Shown: positions 30,057 through 39,553 of the stretch, one piece after another
How the letters are laid out: the number at the start of each line of letters is the position of its first letter
Position numbering within the stretch: position 1 is the stretch's first letter
NCBI RefSeq assembly: GCF_902506375.1
Contig: NZ_LR733284.1
Coordinates: 1,143,147 to 1,207,146, forward strand
Length of the DNA: 64,000 nt
DNA from: Microbacterium sp. 8M
GTDB taxonomy: Bacteria; Actinomycetota; Actinomycetes; Actinomycetales; Microbacteriaceae
Reading direction: 5' to 3'
Program-made: the position numbers and the translations under genes
Notes under the pieces: model-generated
What the model was told of the DNA's origin: nothing
The model's input: only the letters and a program-made list of their open reading frames with translations
The model's database searches: none

Positions 30057-31046
30057 ATGCCCTCGCCCTTCGTGATCGTCCCCCGCGGTTCCACCGGCAG
30101 CGTCGACCAGCTCGAGCTGGATCCGGCCTTCGGCGAACTGGCCGTGCATGCCACCGATCCGCGGGTGACCGACCTCTTCCTCAACGGGGCGGGCGGCCTG
30201 TTCCTGGATCGCGGTGCCGGCGCCGAGCCCGTGGCGGGGTGGAGCGCGTCGGAACGCGAGGTGCGTGAACTCGCCGTGCGGCTGGTCGCGCTCGGCGGCC
30301 GCCATCTGGACGACCAGGCGCCCTGCGTCGACGTGCGGCTGGCGTCGGGCGTGCGCGTGCATGCGGTGCTCGCGCCGGTCGCCACCAGCGGGACGGCGGT
30401 CTCGGTGCGGATCCCGCGGGTGCGCGCGGCCGACCTGGACGATCTGGGTCGCCTGGGCGCGATCGACGCGGCGCAGCGGGTCTGGCTGGAGCAGCTGGTC
30501 GCCGCGCGCAGGAACGTGCTGATCACCGGGGGCACCGGAACGGGCAAGACCACCATGCTCGCGGCGCTGCTCGCGCACGTGCCGCCGCACGAGCGGATCG
30601 TCACCATCGAGGACGTCGCGGAACTGCGCCCGCGGCACCCGCACCACGTCTCCCTCGAGGCGCGGCAGCCGAATCTCGAGGGCGTGGGCGCCATCACGGT
30701 CGCCCGTCTCGTGCGGGAGTCGCTGCGGATGCGGCCCGATCGCCTGATCGTGGGCGAGTGCCGCGGCGAGGAGATCCGGGATCTGCTGACCGCGCTCAAC
30801 ACCGGGCACGACGGCGGCGCGGGCACGCTGCACGCGAGCGGGCTCGCCGATGTGCCGGCGCGTCTGGAGGCGCTCGGCGCTCTCGCGGGGATGGATCCGC
30901 CCGCCCTCGCCCGGCAGGCCGTGAGCGCCTTCGCGTACGTGCTGCACCTGGTGCGGGCGAGCGGCGGTATCCGGCGGCTCGCGCAGGTGGGAGCGCTGCG
31001 GCTGGACGGCGAGCACCTGGGCATCGAGGAGGTGCAGCCGTGGTGA
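30057..31046 (+). CDS. TadA/CpaF-type secretion ATPase
   Basis: 329 residues. Hexameric ATPase powering assembly of Tad/Flp pili. Walker A is GGTGTGKTT (about 159-167). An Asp/Glu box follows (TIEDVAEL), then Walker B in DRLIVGECRGEE and the HDGGAGTLHA histidine box. It is shorter than the typical CpaF at the N-terminus, as in actinobacterial versions. TAGCGT ends six bases before the ATG (leaderless). First gene of a five-gene run with overlapping or close starts. The septum-site-determining ATPase gene (ssd) that usually precedes it is absent. Confidence 0.9.
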   Translation: MPSPFVIVPRGSTGSVDQLELDPAFGELAVHATDPRVTDLFLNGAGGLFLDRGAGAEPVAGWSASEREVRELAVRLVALGGRHLDDQAPCVDVRLASGVRVHAVLAPVATSGTAVSVRIPRVRAADLDDLGRLGAIDAAQRVWLEQLVAARRNVLITGGTGTGKTTMLAALLAHVPPHERIVTIEDVAELRPRHPHHVSLEARQPNLEGVGAITVARLVRESLRMRPDRLIVGECRGEEIRDLLTALNTGHDGGAGTLHASGLADVPARLEALGALAGMDPPALARQAVSAFAYVLHLVRASGGIRRLAQVGALRLDGEHLGIEEVQPW

Positions 31047-32038
31047 GGACGACGCCTCGTGGCGGGGGCCGGACATGGACCGCACGGCGCTCGGCCCCGC
31101 TCTCCGGATCACACGCGCGGGGGCGGCGCCTCAGGCTGCCGCGGCGCGCGGTGCGCATCCGCGAGGCCGAGGTGGCCGAGGCCGTGCGGACGCTCGCGGT
31201 GCTGCTGCAGGCGGGCGCGGCGCCCCTGGCCGCCTGGCGGCACCTGGCCGAGAGCGGATCCGCCGTCGCGGTGGAGGTGGTCGCGGAGGCGGAGGAGCAC
31301 GGGCGTGCGCTGGGCGAGGCGATCCGCGCGCAGGGCGGGGTCTGGCGCATGGTCGCCGCCGCGTGGGGCATCGCGGGCACGGTCGGCGCGCCGCTGGGCG
31401 AAGTGCTCCGGGCGATCGCCTCCGCCCTCGAGGGCGCCGGCGACATCCGCGACGAGGTGTCGGTCGCCCTCGCCGAGCCCGCGGGCACCGCCCGCCTGAT
31501 GCTGTGGCTCCCGCTCGTAGGGCTGCTGCTTGGCACGGCACTCGGCTTCGACACGGTGACGGTGCTCTTCACCCGGCCGGAGGGGTGGACCCTGCTGGCG
31601 GCGGGGCTGGCGCTGCTGCTTCTCGCACGGGGATGGACCCGTGCCATGGTGCGCCGGGCGGCGCCGCCACCGGGGATCCCCGGGATCCGCGCGGAGCTTC
31701 TCGTGGTCGCGCTCGCCGGCGGGACGGCGATCCCGCGGGCACGCGCCCTCGTCGAACACGAGCTGGCCGAGGGCGATGACCCGGCGGCCGCCGAGGAGAC
31801 GATCGAGCGGGTGCTGCGCCTGTCGGCGGCGGCCGGTGTTCCCGCGGTGGAACTGCTGCGCGCCGAGGCGGATCGCGCGCGCCGTGACGCCCGTACGGCG
31901 GGGCGGACGGGGGCGGCTCGACTGAGCTCGCGCCTGCTGCTCCCGCTCGGCGCCTGCACGCTGCCCGCGTTCATGCTCCTCGGCGTGGCACCGCTGATCC
32001 TCAGCGTCCTGTCGACGACGCCGCTCCCGTTCGCCTGA
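31040..32038 (+). CDS. Type II secretion F-domain (TadB/TadC-like) membrane protein
   Basis: 332 residues. Inner-membrane platform of the Tad system. Two T2SSF-like helical domains (about 38-150 and 225-300) are separated by paired membrane segments (about 155-200), and a last pair of segments lies near the C-terminus. The separate TadB and TadC proteins of mycobacteria are thus apparently condensed in one. GTG at 31040 has GGAGG seven bases upstream and overlaps the ATPase stop; 31043 is the alternative. Very alanine-rich. Confidence 0.8.
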   Translation: MVRTTPRGGGRTWTARRSAPLSGSHARGRRLRLPRRAVRIREAEVAEAVRTLAVLLQAGAAPLAAWRHLAESGSAVAVEVVAEAEEHGRALGEAIRAQGGVWRMVAAAWGIAGTVGAPLGEVLRAIASALEGAGDIRDEVSVALAEPAGTARLMLWLPLVGLLLGTALGFDTVTVLFTRPEGWTLLAAGLALLLLARGWTRAMVRRAAPPPGIPGIRAELLVVALAGGTAIPRARALVEHELAEGDDPAAAEETIERVLRLSAAAGVPAVELLRAEADRARRDARTAGRTGAARLSSRLLLPLGACTLPAFMLLGVAPLILSVLSTTPLPFA

Positions 32039-32090
32039 CCCCGACGGCGCCGACCGGCGTCGTCGTCCGAGAGAAGAGAGAAGGAAGACC

Positions 32091-32312
32091 ATGGACCAGA
32101 CCCATCCGAGCCCGGTGCCGGAGCTCCCGCCGCTGACCCGGCGGCGCGCCGCGCGGTTGTTCGGCGACGAGACCGGGGCCGCCACCGCGGAGTACGCGAT
32201 CGCCACGATGGCCGCGGTGGCGTTCGCGGGCCTCCTGGTGATCATCATGCGCAGCGATGAGGTGCGCGGGATCCTCACCGACCTCGTGCGCCGCGCCCTG
32301 ACGGTGGCATGA
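32091..32312 (+). CDS. DUF4244 Flp-pilin-like protein
   Basis: 73 residues. A charged N-terminus ends in DETGAATAEYAIATMAAVAF, the class III pilin-like signature (Gly followed by a hydrophobic helix with Glu five residues in). A single membrane helix and short tail follow. DUF4244 proteins are the presumed major subunits of the actinobacterial Tad cluster. GAGAAGGAAG precedes the ATG. It overlaps the TadE-like gene by four bases. Confidence 0.85.
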   Translation: MDQTHPSPVPELPPLTRRRAARLFGDETGAATAEYAIATMAAVAFAGLLVIIMRSDEVRGILTDLVRRALTVA

Positions 32313-32704
32313 CGATCCGGCGCGCGTCCGGCGGACGCTCCGGCGGCGGTGGCGCCACCACGGGAGGCGACCGCGGCGGGGAGCGCGGCTCGGCGACCGC
32401 CGAACTCGCCGTCGCGCTGCCGGTCGTGGTGCTGACCCTGCTGCTGGGCGTCGGGGCGCTCGGCGCCGGCATGCGCCTGGTCGCGTTGCAGGACGCGGTG
32501 GCCGACGCGGCGCGCATCCTCGGCCGGGGCGACGACGCCGGGGGAGCGGGGGCTGCCGTTGCCCGGGCGGACCCGGCGGCGGGGTTCGCGGTGCGCAGAT
32601 CCGCGGATCTCGTGTGCGTCACGGCGTCGACCGAGGCGCGTGTGCTGGGCGCGATCGCCGTACCGCTGCAGGCGACGGGGTGCGCGCTGGACGGGGGACG
32701 GTGA
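32309..32704 (+). CDS. TadE-like minor pilin or pseudopilin
   Basis: 131 residues. Glycine-rich basic N-terminus, then RGSATAELAVALPVVVLTLLLGVGAL (shown only in part by family: G-S-A-T-A-E-L), the TadE helix. The extracytoplasmic part has two cysteines (VCVTAS and GCALDG) that could form a disulphide. ATGA overlap with the DUF4244 gene and with the next gene ties the cluster into one translational unit. Confidence 0.82.
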   Translation: MTIRRASGGRSGGGGATTGGDRGGERGSATAELAVALPVVVLTLLLGVGALGAGMRLVALQDAVADAARILGRGDDAGGAGAAVARADPAAGFAVRRSADLVCVTASTEARVLGAIAVPLQATGCALDGGR

Positions 32705-33042
32705 TGGCCGGATCCGCACTCGCGCTTGGCGGAATCGTGGTCACCGCCGTGCTCGGCCTCGGCGCCGCGATGGCCGGCGGCGCCGGCGCCACGTCCCAGC
32801 GCGTCGCGGCGGCGGCGGACGCGGCCGCGCTCGCGGCGGCCGACGCGGTCTCCGGCGCGGTCGCCGTGGAGGCGGAGCCGTGCGCTCTCGCCGCCCGGGT
32901 CGCGGAGGCGCATGGCGCGGCGCTGCAGGACTGCCGCCTCGACGGACTCGAGGTGGTCGTGCACGTCGTGGCCGGGTACGCGGGGTTCCCGGCCTCCGCC
33001 GGCGCGCGTGCCGGACCCGCCTCGCCCGAGGGCGCGGAGTGA
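32704..33042 (+). CDS. Rv3654c-like Tad-cluster protein
   Basis: 112 residues. Short N-terminus, one hydrophobic helix (about 5-27), then an AADAAALAAADAVSGAVA helix and an exported part with two cysteines (EPCALAAR and QDCRLDG). This matches the small TadG/TadE-like protein that in mycobacteria lies between the Tad genes and a DEAD-box helicase. Start is the ATG at 32704, one base into the preceding TGA; a GTG at 32701 is an alternative. The helicase is missing here and topA follows. Confidence 0.78.
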   Translation: MAGSALALGGIVVTAVLGLGAAMAGGAGATSQRVAAAADAAALAAADAVSGAVAVEAEPCALAARVAEAHGAALQDCRLDGLEVVVHVVAGYAGFPASAGARAGPASPEGAE

Positions 33043-33185
33043 CGTCTCATGGTCATCGCCCCTCCCGGGGCGGCGTACGCTGGGTTCCCGGCCGGCGCCG
33101 GATCCGAGCAGGAGAACCCGAAACTCCCGCGGGCGCCGATTCATCGTGCTGAGTCCCCTCCTCCGGCACGGTGTGTATGGTGTGC

Positions 33186-33214
33186 TTCGACCCATCCTCG
33201 AAGCTCAGGACCCG
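33186..33214. repeat. Degenerate REP-like element before topA
   Basis: CTTCGA and TCGAAG form a small hairpin followed by CTCAGGACCCG. This resembles the palindrome in dnaX and the RidA/acs terminator. It lies immediately upstream of the topA ribosome site (GAAAGGA, 33214-33220) and could influence translation. Confidence 0.4.
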
Positions 33215-33227
33215 AAAGGACGCACTC

Positions 33228-36107
33228 GTGGCGCAAGGCAAGAAGCTTGTCATCGTCGAGTCCCCGACGAAGATGAGGTCCATCCAGGGGTACCTCGGCG
33301 AAGGCTTCGAGGTGCTCAGCTCGGTGGGTCACATCCGTGACCTCGCCGACAAGAAGGACATCCCGCCTGCCGACAAGGCCGCCTACGGCAAGTACTCGAT
33401 CGACGTCGAGCACGACTTCGACCCCTACTACGTCGTCTCGGATCGCAAGACCAAGACGGTCGCCGAGCTCAAGCGCGCTCTGAAGAACGCCGACGAGCTC
33501 CTGCTCGCCACCGATGAGGACCGCGAGGGCGAGGCCATCGCGTGGCACCTGCTGGAGACCCTGAAGCCGAAGGTGCCCTACCGGCGCATGGTGTTCCACG
33601 AGATCACCAAGGACGCGATCCAGGCCGCCGTCCAGAACACCCGCGACCTCGACCTGGCCCTGGTCGACGCGCAGGAGACCCGCCGGATCCTCGACCGCCT
33701 TTACGGCTGGGACGTGTCGCCGGTGCTCTGGTACAAGGTGAAGTCCGGGCTCTCGGCGGGCCGCGTGCAGTCCGCAGCGACCCGCATGATCGTGGACCGG
33801 GAGCGCGAGCGCATGGCGTTCACCTCCGCCGAGTACTGGGACGTCGACGCGCAGGCTGCGGCGGGCGGGACCTCGTTCACCGTGCGTCTGGTGCGGCTCG
33901 ACGGCGGCGCCATCGCGCGCGGCACCGACTTCGACGACAACGGCGCGCTGAAGAAGGCCGTCGTCGTCCTCGACGAGAAGGCCGCCGCCGCGCTCGCCGC
34001 CGCGGTGGACGCGGCCGGATCCGGCACGGTGACCAAGGTCGAGGCGAAGCCCGGCACCCGCAGCCCCTATGCGCCGTTCACTACCTCCACGCTGCAGCAG
34101 GAGGCGGGACGCAAGCTCTCGATGAGCGCGAAGCAGGCGATGAGCGTCGCCCAGCGCCTGTACGAGAAGGGCTACATCACCTATATGCGCACCGACTCGA
34201 CCGCCCTCAGCACCCAGGCGGTGCAGGCGGCCCGGTCGCAGGCGGTCGCGCTCTACGGCGACGCCGCGGTGCCGCTCAAGCCGCGGGTCTACAAGTCGAA
34301 GAGCAAGAACGCGCAGGAGGCGCACGAGGCGATCCGGCCCTCGGGCGATCAGTTCCGCACGCCCGCCTCGGTCTCGTCGCAGCTCGACCGCGAGGAGCTG
34401 CGCCTCTACGACCTCATCTGGAAGCGCACGGTCGCGAGCCAGATGTCCGACGCGAAGTACGAGACGACCACGGTGACGATCTCGGTGGACGCTGATGGCC
34501 GCACGGCGGAGTTCACGGCTTCGGGTACGGTCTACACCTTCAAGGGCTTCCTCGAGGCCTACGAGGAGGGCAAGGACGAGCGCCGCAACGCCGCGGACGC
34601 CGCCGAGAACCAGTCGCTGCCGGCGGTCGCCGTCGGCGATGTGCTCGGGGTCTCCGAGGCCGATGCGAAGCCGCACCGCACGACCCCCAAGCCCCGGTAC
34701 ACCGAGGCCTCGCTGGTCAAGGCGCTCGAGGAGCACGGGATCGGGCGGCCCTCGACCTTCGCGAGCATCATCGGCACCGTGATCGACCGAGGCTACGCGA
34801 CCAAGCGCGGACAGGCGCTGGTGCCGACCTGGATGGCGTTCAGCGTCGTGCGGCTGCTCGAGCAGCACTTCGCCGACCTCATCGACTACGACTTCACGGC
34901 TGCGCTCGAGGACGACCTCGACGCGATCGCACGGGGCGAGCAGAAGCGCATCGAGTGGCTGCACGACTTCTACTTCGGATCCGACCGGCAGGTGGGTCTG
35001 CGCCAGGTGGTCGACAACCTCGGCGAGATCGACGCGCGCGCGCTCAACGCGACGCCCATCACCGACAACGCCACGCTCCGGTTCGGCAAGTACGGGCCGT
35101 ACCTCGAGGTCGTCGACCCTCAGCACCCCGACGCGAAGCCCCGCATCGTGAACGTGCCGGAGGACCTGGCTCCCGACGAGCTCACCGCCGAGAAGGCGCA
35201 GGAGCTCATCGACGCACCCGTCGCCGGCGACCGCGTTCTCGGCGAGAATCCGGACAACGGCAAGATCATCGTCGTCAAGGACGGGCGGTTCGGCCCCTAC
35301 GTGCAGGAGAACGACCCCGTCTCCGACGACGACCAGGTGGACGAGGCCACCGGGGAGGTCGTGGACAAGCCCAAGGCGAAGCGGGGCGCGAAGAAGGAGG
35401 CGGCGCCCAAGCCGCGCACCGCATCGCTGTTCCGCTCCATGTCCGTCGACACCATCGACCTCGACACGGCGCTGAAGCTCCTCGACCTGCCGCGGGTCGT
35501 CGGGGTGGATCCGGCGACGAACGAGGAGATCACCGCGCAGAACGGCCGGTTCGGTCCCTACCTGAAGAAGGGCGCCGACTCGCGCTCCCTGGAGAACGAG
35601 CAGCAGATCTTCGACATCACGCTCGAGCAGGCGCTGGAGATCTACGCCCAGCCGAAGTACGGCGCGCGGCGCGCGTCCAGCGCGCTCGCCGAGTTCGACG
35701 CGGATCCGGTCAGCGGCAAGCCGATCCGGATCCGCGACGGCCGCTTCGGCGCCTACGTCACCGACGGCGAGACGAACGTCACGATCCCGCGGGGCCAGCA
35801 GGTGCAGGACATCACCTTCGAGATCGCGGTGCAGATGCTCGCCGACAAGCGTGCGAAGGGCCCCGCCCCGAAGCGCGGCGCTCGCGCCGCGGCGACGAAG
35901 ACGGCGACGACCGCGAAGAAGGCGCCCGCGAAGAAGGCTCCGGCCAAGAGCACGGCGAAGAAGGCTCCGGCCAAGAGCACGGCGAAGAAGGCTCCGGCCA
36001 AGAGCACGGCGAAGACCGACGCGGAGAAGGCCGCCGCCCGTTCCGCCGCCGCGAAGAAGGCGGCAGCCACCCGCGCCGCCAACGCCGCGAAGCGTCGTGC
36101 CGAGTGA
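33228..36107 (+). CDS. topA: DNA topoisomerase I
   Basis: 959 residues, actinobacterial type IA enzyme relaxing negative supercoils. Toprim domain at the N-terminus (VIVESPTKMRSIQGYLG; DEDREGEAIAWHL), catalytic Tyr319 in YITYMRTDS, then topoisomerase C-terminal repeats (NGRFGPYL and related). No zinc-finger cysteines, as expected for this group. The end is a lysine/alanine-rich basic tail including three near-identical KKAPAKSTA-type repeats that probably contact DNA. GTG start with GAAAGGA upstream. tmk follows after 32 bases. Confidence 0.96.
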   Translation: MAQGKKLVIVESPTKMRSIQGYLGEGFEVLSSVGHIRDLADKKDIPPADKAAYGKYSIDVEHDFDPYYVVSDRKTKTVAELKRALKNADELLLATDEDREGEAIAWHLLETLKPKVPYRRMVFHEITKDAIQAAVQNTRDLDLALVDAQETRRILDRLYGWDVSPVLWYKVKSGLSAGRVQSAATRMIVDRERERMAFTSAEYWDVDAQAAAGGTSFTVRLVRLDGGAIARGTDFDDNGALKKAVVVLDEKAAAALAAAVDAAGSGTVTKVEAKPGTRSPYAPFTTSTLQQEAGRKLSMSAKQAMSVAQRLYEKGYITYMRTDSTALSTQAVQAARSQAVALYGDAAVPLKPRVYKSKSKNAQEAHEAIRPSGDQFRTPASVSSQLDREELRLYDLIWKRTVASQMSDAKYETTTVTISVDADGRTAEFTASGTVYTFKGFLEAYEEGKDERRNAADAAENQSLPAVAVGDVLGVSEADAKPHRTTPKPRYTEASLVKALEEHGIGRPSTFASIIGTVIDRGYATKRGQALVPTWMAFSVVRLLEQHFADLIDYDFTAALEDDLDAIARGEQKRIEWLHDFYFGSDRQVGLRQVVDNLGEIDARALNATPITDNATLRFGKYGPYLEVVDPQHPDAKPRIVNVPEDLAPDELTAEKAQELIDAPVAGDRVLGENPDNGKIIVVKDGRFGPYVQENDPVSDDDQVDEATGEVVDKPKAKRGAKKEAAPKPRTASLFRSMSVDTIDLDTALKLLDLPRVVGVDPATNEEITAQNGRFGPYLKKGADSRSLENEQQIFDITLEQALEIYAQPKYGARRASSALAEFDADPVSGKPIRIRDGRFGAYVTDGETNVTIPRGQQVQDITFEIAVQMLADKRAKGPAPKRGARAAATKTATTAKKAPAKKAPAKSTAKKAPAKSTAKKAPAKSTAKTDAEKAAARSAAAKKAAATRAANAAKRRAE
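35935..36015. repeat. 27-base tandem repeat in the topA tail
   Basis: Three nearly identical copies of AAGAAGGCTCCGGCCAAGAG followed by CACGGCG, encoding KKAPAKSTA units. Copy number may vary without changing frame. Confidence 0.8.
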
Positions 36108-36139
36108 GCGGAGCGAGCCGAGGTGAAGCAGGCGGGCCC

Positions 36140-36766
36140 GTGAGCGCGGCCCCCGGCGTCTGGATCACCCTCGAGGGAGGCGACGGCTCCGGCAAGACCA
36201 CCCAGGCCGTGCTGCTGGAGGAGTGGCTGCGGTCGCAGGGGCGTGAGGTCCTGCGCACCCGGGAGCCGGGTGGATCCGAGGTCGGCGACCTGATCCGCGA
36301 CATCGTGCTGCACCACCGCGGCGACATCGCCCCGCGCGCGGAGGCTCTGCTGTACGCCGCGGACCGGGCGCATCATGTCTCGACCGTCGTCCGCCCGGCG
36401 CTCGAGCGAGGGGAGGTGGTCATCCAGGACCGCTACCTCGACTCCTCGGTCGCCTATCAGGGCGCCGGTCGGGTGCTGGACGCGGACGAGGTGCGCGGGC
36501 TGTCGCTGTGGGCGGCCGAGGGGGCACTGCCCGACCTCACCGTGCTGCTCGACCTCGACCCGGCGGTCGCGCGTCGCCGCCTGGACTCCGCGGACAAGCC
36601 CTTCGACCGGCTCGAAGCGGAGCGCGAGGAGTTCCACCAGCGGGTGCGCGAGGCGTACCTCGGGCTCGCGGCTGCGGAGCCCGAGCGCTTCCTCGTCGTC
36701 GACGCGGCGCAGGATCCCGCGACGATCGCAGAGGCCGTGCGCGCCCGCGTGGCGACCCTGCTCTGA
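36140..36766 (+). CDS. tmk: Thymidylate kinase
   Basis: 208 residues. Phosphorylates dTMP to dTDP. P-loop LEGGDGSGKTT (about 10-20), the DRX motif in QDRYLDSSVAYQG (about 93-105), and a lid region with ARRRLD and DKPFDRLE. GTG start; no other in-frame start nearby, and only a weak ribosome site, so coupling to topA is plausible. holB begins 75 bases downstream from its own promoter. Confidence 0.94.
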   Translation: MSAAPGVWITLEGGDGSGKTTQAVLLEEWLRSQGREVLRTREPGGSEVGDLIRDIVLHHRGDIAPRAEALLYAADRAHHVSTVVRPALERGEVVIQDRYLDSSVAYQGAGRVLDADEVRGLSLWAAEGALPDLTVLLDLDPAVARRRLDSADKPFDRLEAEREEFHQRVREAYLGLAAAEPERFLVVDAAQDPATIAEAVRARVATLL

Positions 36767-36841
36767 GTCCGCACCGCGCCGTGGGCCCCGATGCGTCCAC
36801 AGGCGCCGTCGATGTCGCCCTCACCGCATAGGCTTGATCGC

Positions 36842-37999
36842 ATGCCCGCCACCGTCCTCGCGCCCTTCCCGTGGACCGATGTGTGGGGACAGGACGCGGC
36901 CGTGGAGACGCTGCGCGCGGCCGTCGACAACCCGGCGGCGATGTCGCACGCCTGGCTTATCACCGGGCCTCCCGGATCCGGCCGGTCGACGCTCGCGACC
37001 GCGTTCGCCGCGTCGCTGATCGCCTCGGGCCCCGAGGACGAGCAGACCATGCACCAGGTGCTCGCCGGCACGCACCCCGATGTGACGGTGCTGCGCACCG
37101 AGAAGGTCATCATCTCGATCGCCGAGGCCCGCGCGCTCGTCGAGCGCTCGTACTTCGGCCCCTCCAGCGGGCGGTACCGGGTGATCGTCGTCGAGGACGC
37201 CGACCGCATGACCGAGCGCACCTCGAACGTGCTGCTGAAGGCGCTGGAGGAGCCGCCGGAGCAGACCGTGTGGATCCTGTGCGCGCCGAGCGAGGCGGAC
37301 CTGCTGCCGACGATCCGCTCCCGCGTGCGGTCGGTGCGCCTGCGCGAGCCCGACGTCGCCTCGGTCGCCGAGCTCATCGTGCGCCGCACCGGCGCGGATC
37401 CCGTCGTCGCCGAGCAGGCCGCGCGGCACGCGCAGCGGCACATCGGCATGGCCCAGCGGCTCGCGACCGATGAAGCGGCCCGCCGGCGCCGCGAGCAGAC
37501 CCTGCGCGCGGTGCTGAGCGCCCGCGGCGTGAGCGACGCCGTCGAGGTCGCCGGGCAGATCGTGCAGGCCGCCACGGAGGACGCGAAGGCCCTCACCGCG
37601 GAGCGGGACGAGGCCGAGCGGCGCGCGCTGCTGCACACCGTCGGCATCGCCGAAGGGCAGGCGATCCCGCCGGCCGTGCGCTCGCAGATCAACGCCCTGG
37701 AGGAGGAGCAGAAGCAGCGGGCCAAGCGCAGCGTGCGCGACGGCCTCGACCGCGTGCTCACGGATCTGCAGTCGCTGTTCCGGGACGTGGTCATGCTGCA
37801 GTTCGGCAGGGACGACGGCCTCATCAACCGCGAGCTCGCCGCGGAGCTCTCCGCGATCGCGACCGCGTGGGAGCCGGCGCGCACCCTCGTCGTGCTGGAC
37901 CATCTCGCCGAGACCAGGGAGTCGCTCGAGCGCAACGTCGCCCCCGCGCTCGCCCTCGAGAGCTTGCTCGTGACCGTCACGAGCGGGAGGAGACCATGA
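36842..37999 (+). CDS. holB: DNA polymerase III subunit delta prime
   Basis: 385 residues. Clamp-loader stator subunit. AAA+ fold with a degenerate P-loop, GPPGSGRST (Arg replacing the catalytic Lys, about 48), the DADRMTERTSNVLLKALEEPP segment and the SRVRSVRL sensor region. A C-terminal domain follows with a helical collar. TAGGCT ends seven bases before the ATG. The stop overlaps the next ATG. The tmk-holB order is conserved across bacteria. Confidence 0.93.
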   Translation: MPATVLAPFPWTDVWGQDAAVETLRAAVDNPAAMSHAWLITGPPGSGRSTLATAFAASLIASGPEDEQTMHQVLAGTHPDVTVLRTEKVIISIAEARALVERSYFGPSSGRYRVIVVEDADRMTERTSNVLLKALEEPPEQTVWILCAPSEADLLPTIRSRVRSVRLREPDVASVAELIVRRTGADPVVAEQAARHAQRHIGMAQRLATDEAARRRREQTLRAVLSARGVSDAVEVAGQIVQAATEDAKALTAERDEAERRALLHTVGIAEGQAIPPAVRSQINALEEEQKQRAKRSVRDGLDRVLTDLQSLFRDVVMLQFGRDDGLINRELAAELSAIATAWEPARTLVVLDHLAETRESLERNVAPALALESLLVTVTSGRRP

Positions 38000-39552
38000 A
38001 CTCGCGCACACCGTCCCGTCTGCGCCGCCTCAGCACGGTCGTGGCGGGGCTCGCACTCGCCACCCTGCTGCTGTCGGGTTGCCTGTACTCGATGATCCCC
38101 TCCGGCTCCGCGTCGGCGGGTCCCACGGCGGCGCCGGACACCTCGGGCGTTCCCGACGACCTGAAGTCGTTCTACGGGCAGAAGCTCGTGTGGTCGGGCT
38201 GCGGCGGCGGCATGGACTGCACGACGGTCAAGGCGCCGCTCGACTGGGATGACCCGGGAGCCGGGACCATCGACCTGGCGGTGGTGCGCCACCGCGCGAC
38301 GGGAACGTCGAAGGGGTCGCTGCTGACCAACCCGGGCGGTCCGGGTGCGAGCGGTCTCGAGCTCATCAAGTCGAGTCTGACGTTCGCGGTCAGCTCCACC
38401 CTCATCAAGAACTACGACGTGATCGGCTTCGATCCGCGCGGCGTCGGATCCTCCACCGCGGTGAAATGCCTCGACGCGAGGCAGATGGACGACTACCTCT
38501 ACGGGATCCGTCCCGGCGCGCGCGGCAGCGAGGAGTGGACGGCTGCGCAGAAGGCGGAGAACAAGACCTTCGCCGACGCCTGTGAGAAGAACAGCAACGG
38601 GATCCTGCCGTACATCACGACCGTGAATGCCGCCAGGGACATGGATCTGCTGCGCGGTGTGCTCGGCGACAAGAAGCTGAACTATCTCGGCTACTCGTAC
38701 GGGACGTTCCTCGGTGCGACCTACGCGCAGCTGTACCCGGAGCGCGTCGGGCATCTCGTGCTCGACGGGGCGCTCGACCCGGCGGTGTCGAGCCTCGACG
38801 TGAGCACGACCCAGGCCATCGGCTTCGAGTCCGCACTGCGCGCCTACATGGCCGACTGCCTCAAGGACAAGAAGTGCCCGTTCCAGGGCACCGTGGACGA
38901 CGCGATGAGCGACCTCGCGGCGCTGCTCGCGAGCGTCGACCGGTCGCCGCAGAAGAACGCCGACGGGCGCATGCTCGGTGCGGACACGCTGATGACCTCG
39001 ATCGTCGCGGCCCTGTACTCCCAGGACAGCTGGTCATACCTGACCCAGTCGCTCACGGGCGTGCTCAAGGGCGATCCCTCGGTGGCGTTCCAGCTCGCGG
39101 ACTTCTACAACAACCGCCAGGACGGCACGTACGCCGACAACTCCACCGAGGCGTTCCGCGCGTACAACTGCATGGACTACCCGCTCGAGAACGACCCTGC
39201 GGCCAAGGCGGCATCCGACGCGAAGATCAAGGCGGACGCCCCCACGATCGCCCCGTACTGGGATGCGCCCGATCCGTGCGAGCAGTGGCCGTATCCGCCG
39301 ACGGGAACGCGCGGCGAGATCACCGCAGCGGGATCCGGCCCGATCCTCGTCGTCGGCACGACCAACGATCCCGCCACGCCGTACGCCTGGGCCGAGTCGC
39401 TCGCGAAGCAGCTCGAGGGCGGGATCCTCATCACGCGCGTCGGGGAGGGGCACACCGGCTACAACAAGGGCAACTCGTGCGTGGACGATGCCGTGGACGC
39501 CTACTTCGTCGACGACACGGTTCCGGCCAAGGCGGGCATCCGCTGCGAGTAG
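37996..39552 (+). CDS. Secreted lipoprotein alpha/beta hydrolase, tripeptidyl-aminopeptidase type
   Basis: 518 residues. Lipobox LLSGC (Cys about 29) marks a lipoprotein. Alpha/beta hydrolase fold with NPGGPGASG oxyanion segment, nucleophile elbow GYSYGTF (Ser about 234), an inserted cap, and a C-terminal TAP-like domain with the Asp (TNDPATP) and His (GEGHTGY) of the triad. Several cysteines suggest extracytoplasmic disulphides. Mycobacterial and Streptomyces homologues (SlpD/SlpE, TAP) cleave N-terminal peptides. GGGAGGAGA upstream and ATGA overlap with holB. Confidence 0.88.
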   Translation: MNSRTPSRLRRLSTVVAGLALATLLLSGCLYSMIPSGSASAGPTAAPDTSGVPDDLKSFYGQKLVWSGCGGGMDCTTVKAPLDWDDPGAGTIDLAVVRHRATGTSKGSLLTNPGGPGASGLELIKSSLTFAVSSTLIKNYDVIGFDPRGVGSSTAVKCLDARQMDDYLYGIRPGARGSEEWTAAQKAENKTFADACEKNSNGILPYITTVNAARDMDLLRGVLGDKKLNYLGYSYGTFLGATYAQLYPERVGHLVLDGALDPAVSSLDVSTTQAIGFESALRAYMADCLKDKKCPFQGTVDDAMSDLAALLASVDRSPQKNADGRMLGADTLMTSIVAALYSQDSWSYLTQSLTGVLKGDPSVAFQLADFYNNRQDGTYADNSTEAFRAYNCMDYPLENDPAAKAASDAKIKADAPTIAPYWDAPDPCEQWPYPPTGTRGEITAAGSGPILVVGTTNDPATPYAWAESLAKQLEGGILITRVGEGHTGYNKGNSCVDDAVDAYFVDDTVPAKAGIRCE

Positions 39553-39553
39553 A

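Noticed and set aside
32041..32090. Frameshifted TadC gene between the T2SSF protein and the DUF4244 gene
   Set aside because: The gap is only about 50 bases, and the 332-residue protein already contains a second T2SSF-like half.
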